From contig CAJFCJ010000006.1 of NCBI GenBank assembly GCA_904063045.1, forward strand, positions 1,713,601 to 1,777,600: 64,000 nucleotides of DNA, read 5' to 3'. The stretch comes from Dimorphilus gyrociliatus (taxonomy: Eukaryota; Annelida; Polychaeta; Dinophilidae). Within the stretch, counting starts at the first letter, position 1. Every line of letters begins with the position of its first letter. Position numbers and translations under genes: made by a program. The notes under the pieces were generated by a model. The model had not been told where the DNA came from and did not search any database. It worked only from the letters and a program-made list of their open reading frames with translations. Shown in pieces: positions 34,404 through 46,875 of this stretch.

Positions 34404-37400
34404 CTATTTATCACATTTAATCATAGTGAAACCAAATATTGTGAAGGGGTTTGTTGGTATGTTAAAGTCTGTGAAAAAATCTAGTCGATTTAATCCACAC
34501 ACAGGAAATGGCAACCAATAAGCTAAATGAGGAGATGGAAACCGATCTACTGAATGTCCATTTAGCACAACGTCCAAAAATGGATATTTGACAAGACTGG
34601 TTAGCTGTGATTCGTTTAACATTTCTGTAAAAAAGACAACTTCTACTGAATCCTTTTTTCCAAAAAGTGTTGCTTCATCCATTTCAAAAAACAAAGTGTA
34701 ATGCATGTGAGATTTTACCTCCAAGTCAGATATACTCACCAAGGTTTTTTGGATTTTAAAGCGGTCACTAAATGAAGATTCTATCATCATTCCTAAAAAG
34801 TAATTCATAAATGGATTTTTTTTTAGTACAAGCCCATCATTCATTGATATATGTTCCGCATGCCAAGGAAGTCGTTCAATATTCAGAGCTAAGGATGCCA
34901 TCTTTTTTTGCTGATCTACAACTTCCAGCTGCAGTTTTCTTCCGACTAATGTTTCTTTGTTGTGTTTATAAAGAGTCTGATAAGAATTTGATTCCTTATC
35001 AAATATGGAAAAATTGCCGAATATAGTACCATATATCTTCTGTTCATTTTCAATCGTATATTTCCTCGCTAAATCTCTTTTTTGCTTGAATTTATCAAGC
35101 TTCTTTTCACTTTGACTCTTGTCGGATTGACTGTTTGTACGAAGCTCACGTGAGTGTTCTATGGATTCATCTTTTTTGTTGTTCTTGTCAAGTTCTTTGT
35201 CTGATGATATGTTGAGAGCTTCATCTTTCGACGGTGTTTTAATAGCTCTATCTCTTAGCGTTCCATTCATAGTTCCGTCTTTTGATGCCTTCTTGATATC
35301 TTGAACTTTCGATGCTTTCTTGAGAGCTTCCTCCTCTGTCGACTTTTGGATAGCCCCATCTTTTGACGTTTTCCTAGTAGCTATATCTTTCCATGATTTC
35401 TTAGTATCTTTTGACGTTTTCTTAATACGTTCGTCCGCTTTTTTATGTGATGAGCTATGTTTCGGTTTTTGATCTGTGCTGTAGTCATTTGTCAATCTTA
35501 AAGACTTGTGTTTTTGTTCTGATTCAATACTTTTTTCCTTCTTGGTATTCATTTTAATTCCTTCAGTAGATTTATCTTTCGAATCAGTAATTTTTTCGTT
35601 TTTGCTTCTTGAAGTATTTCGCTTTTCTTCATTTTCGCTACCAAAAGTGTTTTTATGTGGCGGAACAACAGATTTATTTTCACTAGGAGCTTTTGAATCT
35701 TCAAAACGACCATTTTGTTGTTTATCTTTTTCAGACTCGGCTTTGGCGTAATCTTTTTTTGTATTTTTACTGCTTGATTTCGTTAACTTGTCTCTAGTTT
35801 CAGATTTATTAACCATTAACTTTTTGTTCACTTCTGGACTAGTAATCGGTAACTTTTCAGCATGATCCGTCTCTTCACTGTCTTCTCCGAATAAATCTCT
35901 CTTACTTATGTTATAGGGATAGGAAAAAGTACTAATTGAAGTTTCTTTCGGTTGTATACCGGTGTCTGATAACAAATCTGATGATGAGTCTGATGATGAG
36001 TCCGATGATGAGAATAATATGCTTCTATTCTTCTTTACCTTCTCAGCGATAAAAGATTTGTCTTTTTGTTCTGTTGTGGAAGATTTTTCAGTTCGCTTTT
36101 TCCTTTTAGGACAAACAGTTTTAGTTTTGCCTTGTGATTCTGCTTCATCGTCTGTGTCACTTAAAGCTTGAATTTTTTTGTGATCTCTTATTTGAGGCTT
36201 TTGAAAAGTGGGAAGTTTCTTTTTTAGTTTTACGATAGGATGATCTAAAATTAATTTAATGCATTTATTATTATTATTATTGTGACACAACTTTGTACGT
36301 TATGATAAATTTAAGTAAAATTTGACATTCAATTTAAATAGTAAAAAACCTTGGGAGCTATCATATTGAAAATGACAAACGGAAGAACTTTCGTCACTGA
36401 GATTCAAATCTTCGTTTGTTGTCAATTTTGAGTGTGTCTCGTTTGACGCCTCTAATGCTCCTGAAAGAAAATATATGTTACTAAGTTAACATGATTGATA
36501 CAAGAACTTACTAGTATCACTGTTCGAGTCTTTTTTGTAAGGAATTTTGTAAGTGCTCGGACACTGCAAAGATATTTCGGGAGATGACGGAGGTAGAGAG
36601 TCTGATTCCGGGGAAAATAGGGAGCGTATAATTTTCTTTTTGGGTGGAGTTTTTGACTCTGACAGGCAGCTTATTAATGGTAATGTTGATGGTCTTGATA
36701 AAGGAGAGTTTCTAGACTGTACAAGTATCTTTGGAGAAGGGTTAGATGGGGGGCAGCTTGGTAGTTCAGTTTGAACTGATATCAGAGGGGGTGATTTATT
36801 GGGAACAGACGCCAGCGTTTCAACCGAGGTAGCTGATTTCCGTGATGCTGGTATGGGCGATGACTTGGAAGAATCTAATGAAGACGAAGATGAAGATGCT
36901 GATGAAGACGAAGATGCTGACGAGGCAGAGAGTTCCAAAAAAGCAGCTCGTAATAGCGTTTCTTGTGATTTTCCTGGAGATGGAGTTTTTAAAACGTTTG
37001 GAGTAGCTGTTTGCAATAGAATCTTTGAATTATCAACTGGTGCTTGGGGGTGTGAAGAAGTAAATTGTGGCTGGGCTATATGAGATATTTTTGCTGATTG
37101 ATCTCTTACAGATAAACCTGGCGATGAAGGTCTCGGAGATGCAGAACTAAACTGATTACATGGCGCAGAGTCATTGGAATTGCAGCTATCCATGGGACTT
37201 CTGAAAGGAATCGATGGTTCAACATCTGAATCACTAGTCAAGTCAGGCAAAAAATTTTGCATTTGCATCCTAATATCCTTTCCTCTGCTGAATCTTGGTT
37301 TAATCGGACTACTAGTTTCATGTTTTTCAACACTTTCCGATACACTTGTCGATTCCGTATCGGAACTTTCATATAAGGGCATCATATCTTCCTTCTTAAA

Positions 37401-40400
37401 TTTTGATAATTTGTCTACTGTATATCCTTTCTTTCTGAAAGTAATTTTTAAGTTAGCAGATGAACTATCAAGAAGTCCCCAAGATTCTGAAGAAGCGTTC
37501 TCTTGATCATTAGTATGCGATAGGTTTGTCTCAAAAGCTGTCATTATATTGTCTTGTGTAGAAGTGTGTGTTTCGCAATTATTTCCTTCAGTTTGAGAGT
37601 CTGATAGGTCACTTGAAGGCCTTTGTTTTTCATTTAAATTAACACGTTGAGGGGAACTATTCGATGGCTCAGCAACTGTACATAGGGACGGAGTATCGTG
37701 GAAGTGATTTTTTGGATATGACATATTTTCTGTAGATATCAAAGGAGTCTTGTTTCCAGTCTTTGCCTCTAATTTATGGAGATCTTCAGAATTCCTTTTA
37801 TAAACCTGTTGATTCATTCTTTCTTCGTTTAGTTCTTTATCAAGCCCCTGGAATTTTTTTTTTTCACTATTTTTAGGTTCGATGTTGTCTTCGAGGTTGG
37901 GAATAGGTAACGAGGATCTTTCATTTGCAAGTTCTCCGTTTTTGAATGGTATATCATTAACACCATTCTCCATCTCAGTAATATTTAAACCTCTCGTTGT
38001 AGAGTTTGCGATTCCTTCTAACAAGCCTTTATTCCTGGTATCTTCTTTATTTGTCTCAAAAGATTCAATGACAGAACTTGATTCTATATCTTCCTTATTT
38101 TTAATACATTGAACTACAGGATTATCTATTTGTTCTAATTTGGATAAGTTTTCCTTCGGAATGCTCGAGTTGCATTTGTATTGTTCATCAGAATGCTTTT
38201 CTACCTGCGAAGTGTGTTGTAGTTCATTAATGGCTGTTTCTTGCACAACATTGCTACATTCAACTTGATCTGCATCCGGAATTTTTATTAATATAGAACC
38301 ATCATTAAAATCCTCAGTTTCGTTCATGATTCCGGCTGACATTGCAGATTGATCATAATTCTGGTATTTTGGAATTTCTGGATTGTCGAAATCGCTCAGA
38401 TCCATCCATGAGTTGCTTTGATTGTCAAGAATGGATTCTATGGCCCTGTTTAGTTCAGCATCCTTGTCTTCTATGTCTTTCTGAGACGGTTCGATTTGTT
38501 CATTCTGAATATTAGGACTAACAGCAGTATTCACTGAGTTATTTTCTTCCTCAATCTCATGTTTTTGGGATTTTTCAGATTTTTTTGAAGCGTTTTTGAC
38601 TGCCTTTTGAGACTTTTTTTTAGTTGATTTAGCTTTTGGAACTTGTTTAGCTTCAGGTGGTATTTCATTTGCAACCAGAGAGGCACTGGAATCCATCTTT
38701 GAGGAAGTATTCTTATCTAGATTATCCTTCTTTTTTCTGCCTTTTCCGCTTTTCACTTTTTTATTAGATTTAATCGTAGGATTCTCTGTTATATTTAAGT
38801 CAATTTCAGGAGTTTCAGGAAATTTCATGTTCTGATCAAAACCACCAACATGACTTTCTTCGGAAAAGAGACTACTTCCAGCATTGTTTAATCCGATTTC
38901 AATACTTTTCTGTTCTGGAGTAACAATTGTAGGCATGCAATCTCCTGATTCCTTTATCATTTGAGGGATTTCACTGATAGCTGATAAATTAGGAGCCACG
39001 TTTAAAAAGTCGTTTTTCGATATAGCGGGGGCATTTGTGTCTTGAAATACAGAATTTTCTTCAAAATTTAAAGCAACATTCTCTGTTGTTTGGGTTGAAT
39101 CAACTAAATCGGTTGGAGTTAAATTGTTGTCATGAGAAAAAGTCTTTATGATGCTAGTTGAGGGACTTTGAAATTCTGTATCAATTTGAGATCTCTCGAT
39201 ATCTAAAGTCTGCCCCATACCAGGGTTAAGGCGTTGTTCATGGACATTGTTAGATATATTTGTTTCGGCTGTTACACCAATGTCGGTAGAATTTAATGGA
39301 ACATGAAAAGATTGCTCCAAATTCTGAAATGTTTCAGAGCCTGTGCTAGGTTTTGTTGGTACGCAAGAAGATTCATCAACATTACTTAATATCTCACCCA
39401 CGTTCTCTGAAACCTGAGTAGTATCACCTGTTTCAAATTGATTTTGGGGATTTTGTATAAAAGGAGGATCATTTAAATAATCTTGAGAATAGGTTTCGTT
39501 TTCATTAGAGGTCTGAGGAATTTGATATTTTTGATTAGTAGTTGGCGTATTCAGGCAATATGACCCGCCAGTTTGATCAATGTCATTGCGTCTTGTAATT
39601 TTCCCTTGACAGTCGCTTGGGTTGGAGTGCGAAAAATTGGAATCTGCATGAGCAGAATTTTCAATATATGGCGTTCTATACTTCGCTACATCCTCCAAGT
39701 CATCGTTTGCTAATGCTTGATTCAGGAATAAGCTCTCTAAAGGATCTGGGCAATATTGATTGAAAGAATAGTCCAAATTAGAATCATTCTTATTATCCAT
39801 ATGATTGTTCGAATCATCAAATGGATTAGTTAAATCATGATCGTTGGTTATGGATTGGGTTTGATTAAGGGCGCTGTTGTCTGATGGTAAAGGTTGCATT
39901 TCGTCTATTGCTGACAGTAAATCAAGGAGGTTTTCATTGGGAGTACTTGAATCAGGTTGAGTAGTTGGAGCAGATATGTTTAAATCTTTTGATAGTTCAT
40001 CTGGTTTAGTTACGGTAGGAAAATTTACAACGTCAGGTCCGCTACACGTGGCTGAATTAGATTTATTAGGAACATCAGGAGTCAAGACCAACTGAGCAGA
40101 AGTTTGCTGGTTTATAGATAAACTTTTGGTGTTTTCTATGGGATTACCGTCGACCAAGGTTAATTCATCAACTACAGAGGTATTAACTGCTGAGTTTGGA
40201 AAAGATTGCGGTTTACCTAAAGTTACAACTGTAGTAGGTACATTATCTATATTATGGATGAATCTTGAATGTATGTTAGATGAAATTTCTTTAACTGTGC
40301 TTGGAAGTTTCGCAATTTCTGGTCTTGGTAATTTTCTGTATATTTTTGGAGTCGAGATAGCAAATTTTTTTAAAGGTCTGCTGGAGTATTCTCTTCCACT

Positions 40401-43400
40401 GGTGCTAGTTTGGTCTTTCTTCAGAATTGGTGAATTTAAGATTGGAGATATTGAGCTGGAAACAGGCATTCTCATTCTGGGACGGTGTCTTTCTTGGTAG
40501 GGTATTGACACTAGGCGAAAATTATCATTCAAATTAGTTGTGGATCGAATATTATGTAATCCAATATTTTGGTTATAGTTATATCTTTGTCCTTCTTTGT
40601 CTGAAGCGATAACATAGCTTTGCTGATTCAAATTGTATGGCGAATTAGTCAGCCGTTTCACTAACAGAGGCTGTTGAATGCTTAGCGTGCTTCCCACATG
40701 GTAGGGAGTTGAAGCTTCAGCCGCAAGGGAGGCTCGTAGTTTAGAAATTTCTGATACTCTACCCTTTTGATTTGGAATTCTATTTACCATGTTTTGACCT
40801 GAAACTAAGTTAGGTGATATATTTCTTATGTTAACTGTCGCTAAATTGCAGTTAAGAGGTTTCGCCCTAGTCACAGGAATGGTATTAGGAGCAGTTTTAA
40901 AGGCTATTGCGGTGGTTGCAGGTTTAACTATGGCGTAACTAGTTCCAGCAAACGTTTGATTATCCTTAAGAACTCCCGTTTCAACTAGATGTGCCAAATC
41001 AGCAGGCGTAATATTACTTTGCACAATTTTAGTAGAAGCAGAGGAGGCAACAGTTTGAGTTTCAGGTTGAAGTATTTTTACCGAAGGAATCATATGTTCG
41101 ATATCACATGGGTCACTAACAGAGGCAGCATTTGTTACAACTATCGTTCTTTTTCTTATCTGCACTGCTTGATTAGAATCAAAAAGTTGTTTTTTATCTA
41201 TTATTTTTGTTCTGCTACCAGTGACCTTTGGCGAAATGCACTTCTCTCCTGGTTCATTATTCAAAGGCTCAAAATTATTTTTTTTCACCAACTTTTTTAC
41301 GTTCGCAACTAATTTTGAAGGAATAGTAATGCATTTTGCAGTCATTGTAGTTGAGTTTGGTTTAATAGGGTTTAGAGAAGATGTCACAATTTTCACATTT
41401 TCGTTTACCTGTTTCTGAAAGGTTTTGTTTGTTGTAGTTTGGAGCATTGTACTGTTTACTACTGGAGAGCTGTAATCAGATGCGACATCACTTTTAATTT
41501 CTTGGCTTTGCATACTTTTAGACTTTTCTGACTTATCTAAGCTAATGGTATAAACTTGTTTCGAAACTTCTTCATCAACATGACTCTTTGAATTATTCCC
41601 CTCAAATGTTGTCTCGTTATTAATATTCGATGAACTTGAACTGCACCTAGCGGCTACCTCTGCCCCCGTTTCCGTATTAGTTTGGCTGTTTTGTAGGTGA
41701 AGACCATTATTAAATATTAACTATGTAATTGAATAACCAACCTGTTTGGCATCTTTGGAAGTATTTCTGGATTCAAGTTTTGTAGCGTTTCTGTATCTAG
41801 AGTTTTCAGTGTTTCTAAATCCAAATCGTCTAGCTCTTTAGTTGTCAGGTGTGCAGTCGATGCATTGTTTATACAGCTTTCTGTTTCAATACCTGCTTTG
41901 TTGGAAGGCATAGTTGTGGGAGAAGGAATGTCCTGTTCTGTATTAAAAATTCCTTCAGAGGCACTTGCATCTATTTTATTTTTCGACTCATTTTCCATTT
42001 GTAGATGCAACTCAGAACTCTGAAAGCCAGTAGGGATGTCACGAGCGCTGGGTGTAGAACTTGGACTTCCAGGAGACTGCTCATCCGAATCTGAATCATC
42101 TATTATAATAGGTTTCTCTTCATTTGATAAAAATTTTTTGGGAGTAGTATGCTGCTTCAGGTTTTCAATTTCTCGATTGTTTAGATGAATCTTAGTAACA
42201 ACTGGAAACTCCAACTTGGTAATCTGTTTATGTAATTCAGGGTTAGACTTTAAGTTGGTGCAGAGACTTTTCGGTGAGTCTAGAACGACTGCCTCGTTTT
42301 CTTGTCTCTGACTATTTATTTGAGACTCCACTTGGGCTGCTGATTCCGTTTTCGGAGAAGTAGTTATTGGGACGTTCTTTTTCTCTTTCTTTTCAGTGTT
42401 CAACTTCTGAACAATTGGTTCAAATATTTTTTCATCAATATTTGTTAAAAATTTTCTCAAATTTGCGCTTGAATTGGTATTCTGCATTGGCCCTTTTTGA
42501 TGCACCAACTTTATTTCATCAGTATTTAGTGAAATAGATTCATCCACTAATTCTGTTAATGCTGGCGGTTCTTTTTCGGTTGCGAGAGTTTCACTTGTAG
42601 CTTCAGACTCATCAGCATTGTTACATGATGTTTGAAGCAGTGTAGAAATGCTATCAGTAGTAGATAACTTCTGTATGGTGTCTTTTTGTATCGGGTCTTC
42701 TTTTTCTTTTAATGAAGCCTCTGTCGTAGATGCACACTGATTGAACGATTTTTCATGTGTAGAATTGGAATTGTCGACATCTGTTGGTTTGCATGTATTA
42801 GCTGTTTTTGCTTGTTCACTTTCTTTTTCTTTTGGTATAAGCTTTCTTGTTTCAGAAGAAACATAAGATGGACTGTTGTTTTGATTCAATATTTTTTTAG
42901 CATTAGAATCAAAACTGCCTGCAATTGATGACATAGTAGTAGTACTCTCTTCCTCTAGTTGTTCAATTTCCTTTTCCCCTAATGAAGTTTTTCTTAAGGG
43001 CTGATCTATCGCAGGACTGTTTACACCATCATTCAAAGCATCTGTTTGCTCTACCTGTTTGTGTTTATTTCCTCTTGAAGGAACTACTTGCTCTGATGTT
43101 TGCTGATGAATGACTTTATTTGGAACGTTTTCAACCATATCAACACCTGTATCTAATTTAGAAAATGAATCAAGTTTTTTTGGCTGCATTTTTCTTTTTG
43201 GTTGAGCATTTTTTTCCAATTTTTGCTCCTCTAAACTTTGCTTTGGGGTATTTTTAATTGCAGCATCAGAATTTTTAAGTGCAGAGATTGATTTGGATGA
43301 TAAAGTTTCGATCTTTTCAGATTCACTTCTTTTCCCTTTTGCCTTTCGCAAGTCATTCTTGGAGGATTCCAAAGGCCTTCGCTTAGGTGTCCCTTCACAA

Positions 43401-44943
43401 TCGGAGTCAGAGCTGTCTTCTGCTTGTAAACGTTCAAGTAGCTTTCTTCCAAATGTATTTTCACCAGGTACATTCTGCATAGAGGCTGATCGTTTTTCAA
43501 AACTTTCAATAACTGAAGACAAATGGGAAATATTATCATAAGGCTCCCAAGTGTCATCATCTTTAGTGTAACCCTTCCATCGTACCAAATACAACGAAAT
43601 ACCATGCACAACTTGCTTATCAACAATATGGTCAATTTCATATTCAGCTTCGTCATTTTCTTCTTCGTATGTATGTTCTATTTTGTTCAAGAGTGTTGTT
43701 TTCCGCCTTGAACTATACTTTTTTGTACTTTTATTCGAAAGTACACTACTTCTGTCATCTGTTGTATCGGTGTGGCAAGACGAATCGTCTAATTCGCTAA
43801 TTCTAGAACTTTTTCGGGTGCTGATTCGTAGGTTGTTTTTCCTTTGGTGATCATTATCTTGTACAGCTTTTGTATTTTTCTTTGATTTTCTATTTGTGCT
43901 AGTTCTAGTTCGTTTGTTGATACGTTTATTATTTTCTCCTGGTGGTGTTTGGACTTGAGTAGATGACAGATTTTTTGTACTTTCGAAATTATTAATTGAC
44001 TGTGTTTTAGCCGTGTCAATATTTTGCTGACTTTCAGTCGCCGTGTTGAATATCTGAGATAAATTTAAATGCTGTCGATTACGCTTTTTAGGGGGCACTA
44101 AATGATCGCATTTGACTGATCTAGTATTTTTAGAAGCGGTATCTGTGCTGTACGTTTTATCAAGTTTCGACTGCTGATCAAAGTTACTAGTGTTTGAGTT
44201 CTTGCGGATTTCAGTTGTATCTAGTTCGTTTACTTTTTTGTCATTATTACTATTCTTTGACAGATTACCAACTTTTATACTCTGATCATCACATTTAACA
44301 CTGCTCTTGTTTGTCGTTCGTTCTCCTCTTTTGCTACTACTAACAAGATCTGGATTGCTGTTTTCCGTCCAGTCCTTTTTACTTGCCATTAAGACACTTT
44401 CTTTGTTTTTTTTTATGTCGGCAGCTAGTTGTTTCTTTTCAAATTCCTCAGTCACATGGGAAGAAATCTTTTTGCCCTCCTTTCTGGGATATTTTGCACA
44501 AGTTTCATTTTGGCTTGCTCTATCTTGCTTTCTTTTATATCCAGTAGAATTCTTGGCTATTTTTTCAGTTTCTTTCCTTCTATCTTTAGGCTTTCCTTTA
44601 GCTTTCGCTGACCTTCCAAGCCTCGATTTAGTATCCTTTCAAGAATAGAAACTTGCAGGAAATTTTAAAACATAACAAAGCTATTATACATACGGGCGAA
44701 AAAATTTTCTGAGCAACCGATTCTTCATAGGCATCAATCTTCTCTTTTAAATGCTCCAAATTTGACTCGGGTTCCCACGTGTCACTGTCCTCCGTGTAAC
44801 CCACCCAGCGAACTCGATAGTAAACTTGGTCCTGCAAAAGAATTAATTTCATTTTTTTATGGTAAAAAAGAAAAGTATGCCAAAACCTTATAAATAGTCT
44901 TTTCGACTAGTTTTTCCACTTCAAACTCCTCTTCACTTGTCAT
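34404..44943 (-). CDS. Giant tandem-chromodomain nuclear protein, mostly disordered
   Basis: A single gene of at least six exons and roughly 3,400 residues. It was recovered by joining 44943-44887, 44831-44683, 44636-41742, 41697-36521, about 36460-36351 and 36242-34404; the joins I checked keep phase. Chromodomain 1 is at the N-terminus (EEEFEVEKLVEKTIYK, YYRVRWVGYTEDSDTWEPES). Chromodomain 2 follows after about 240 residues (EYEIDHIVDK, YLVRWKGYTKDDDTWEPYDN). Both keep the aromatic-cage positions and the DTWEP signature of methyl-lysine readers, as in HP1 and MPP8. Then come about 2,500 residues rich in Ser, Asn, Lys and acidic residues, with degenerate SKD-containing repeats near 35.2-35.4 kb and Ser runs near 36.9 kb. 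The C-terminal 200 residues are clearly globular (KIYGTIFGNFSIFDKES through FTIFGFTMIKCDK) but match no domain I can name. Role inferred: heterochromatin or histone-methylation reader scaffold. Confidence 0.85.
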
Positions 44944-45719
44944 GCTTTCAGGTCATTTCGTTGACTGTAAAAAAGTAGATAAAAATAAATGTGTACCTGA
45001 TACACTTGAAATATCAATCATAAGAAAAAAACAAAAAAAATTTAATAACTAAAGTTATTTAGCCGTTGAAATAAGGAGTAAACATGAAAGCCGAAGTAGG
45101 CCTTTGCAACCCAAAACTAGGTCAACTTTGGAAAAATATAGAAATATGTAGAAAAATTGAAACAAAGAATTCTAACAACTTAGAGCATTTAGATAGTGAA
45201 TAGAAGACGGAGGTGAAAGTTTTATTAACAGTAAAAAGCTCAAAGTATTTTTTGACCGATAATATAAGATGTTCTCCAACTCTCTCTGAATTCTGCGTTG
45301 AGAGATTACAAATCACTTCAAACTATTAGAAGTATAAGAAAATTTCATATATAAATAAATAATACTTACGAGTAGTCTAAATACTAATATTAAAAGTATT
45401 TCAAATGCAGTTTTACTTCAAAATATCAAATGTACACTACGCAATGCGCACGAAAAAGTAATTGTAAAATACTGCAGATAAAAATTATTTATGCTCTTTA
45501 ATTATAATTTACTATTATATTTTAAGCATTTTTTATCAGAATTAAAGCAACAATGTTTTTTATATAAAAAATTTACGAAAAGGTGTGCACAATATGGTTC
45601 TGGGTAAATTAATTAATCGGGTTGTATAGAAAATGTGATAGGAGCATTTGCTTCAAAAAGTTTTATTTACAACTTTACACCTTATCTTATAATAATATTT
45701 ATGAAAACATATAATTTTT
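44944..45719. other. Spacer upstream of the chromodomain gene
   Basis: 776 AT-rich bases. A minus-strand open frame at 45122-45316 has no supporting similarity or splice context. It contains the chromodomain gene promoter and the death-fold gene 3' UTR. Confidence 0.55.
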
Positions 45720-46399
45720 TTATTTCGGAAAAGTAGTCTGAGTGACTGGAGAATTTTTTTCAATTTGTCTGATCATGTCGAATCTCTTGATATCTTTTAA
45801 AGCTTCCTTTATTTTTTCTATTTTCTCTACATCTGTCATGCTATTTCTTTGCCAGAAAAATTTTAAATAGCCAATGTTAGCATTTACAATATTTCCTGAT
45901 GAAAGTTCGTCAAATACTTCCGAAGTTTTTGGAAATCCACAAAACAAAATATAAAATTTAGAATCTGTAACATTTTCTGACACAATAGCGATGGCCTTAC
46001 TTTCCTTTTCTTTTGAATCTTTTTGATAATTTAAATGAATGTCAGTTGTACGATATATTTAATTTAATTGTTATTTACTTATATTATTGATTGCTCGTAT
46101 TATATGCATTAACTCAGCCTTTTTCAATGCTTTTTCAAGCTCCATCAAAAATTCTTCGCTGGTGAAAAATTGCTCACTTTTCTCTGCAAGCAGAGATCGA
46201 CGACCATCTTCATGGTTTCTTATTTTTTTTATATTTTTTAAATGGTGGTATTCTAAACCTAAAAGAGTAGCAAGTTTGTCTCCATCGTCTGATAACATTT
46301 CTGCTATTGTAAAAAAAAAATTGTCAACTGAAATGACAAAAAATTAGATTTTCATTGACTAATATGGTAATCATTACGTTCTCTTCCATCAAGGTTCAT
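45720..46399 (-). CDS. Small protein with one or two death-fold (DD/DED-like) domains
   Basis: About 190 residues from three exons: 46399-46378 (MNLDGRE), about 46328-46080 and about 46018-45720, joined in phase. The first domain, LDNFFFTIAEMLSDDGDKLA through LEKALKKAELMHIIRAINNI, has the six-helix spacing of a death domain. It includes the typical closing pattern of an LL..K.EQF segment followed by FLMELEKALKKAEL and an isoleucine-rich last helix. The second half (FYILFCGFPKTSEVFDELSS, KIEKIKEALKDIKRFDMIRQ) looks like a second, DED-like helical bundle. There is no protease or kinase domain, so it resembles an adaptor of the FADD/MyD88 kind rather than an effector. It lies immediately downstream of, and on the same strand as, the ankyrin-MAP3K19-like kinase. 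The fold assignment is by pattern only and needs a profile search. Confidence 0.6.
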
Positions 46400-46875
46400 A
46401 GTAATTAATGATCAACCAAATGGGCTAAGAATCATATAATCATATATTGTCTAGTTAGACCTTTTAACAATAAATATCACCATCAATTTCATATTGTATC
46501 AACTATTCTTCATAACCACGCTAAATTAAAACCAGTGGTTATAAAGAGTAGCTTATCGATACAGCGTAATTGAAGTAGTGATTATAGTTTTTATAAAATT
46601 ATTATAGAAATAAGTATTAAACTATATAAGTTTTACTTGAAATATGCCTTTTAAAAGAATATCAATTTAACAAACAACTGTATTATCTTTTAAGCAATAT
46701 ATTAATTGTAACTTTTCAAACTGTAAAAAAAATATAACATGGTTGTTTATTTGGCATTTGAGATTTAAAGATATAAGGAAATAATGTTGGAAATGAACAC
46801 ATATATATATAAATAGGAAAATGAAATTTAGAACCCTAAACTAATAAGGTTCTTTACTGTCTTTTTTTAAGAGAA
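46400..46875. other. Spacer
   Basis: 476 AT-rich bases between the death-fold gene and the MAP3K gene. No coding sequence was seen. Confidence 0.6.

Noticed and set aside
36799-37083. Acidic plus-strand frame (DEDEDADEDED-type)
   Set aside because: It is antisense to the Ser-rich low-complexity run of the chromodomain protein, whose frame is far longer and spliced.
41513-41717. Treating 34.4-36.3, 36.5-41.5 and 41.7-44.5 kb as three separate genes
   Set aside because: Consensus donors and acceptors at 41.74/41.70, 36.52/36.46 and 36.35/36.24 kb join them in phase. None of the downstream parts has a convincing start, and spacing between them is intron-sized.
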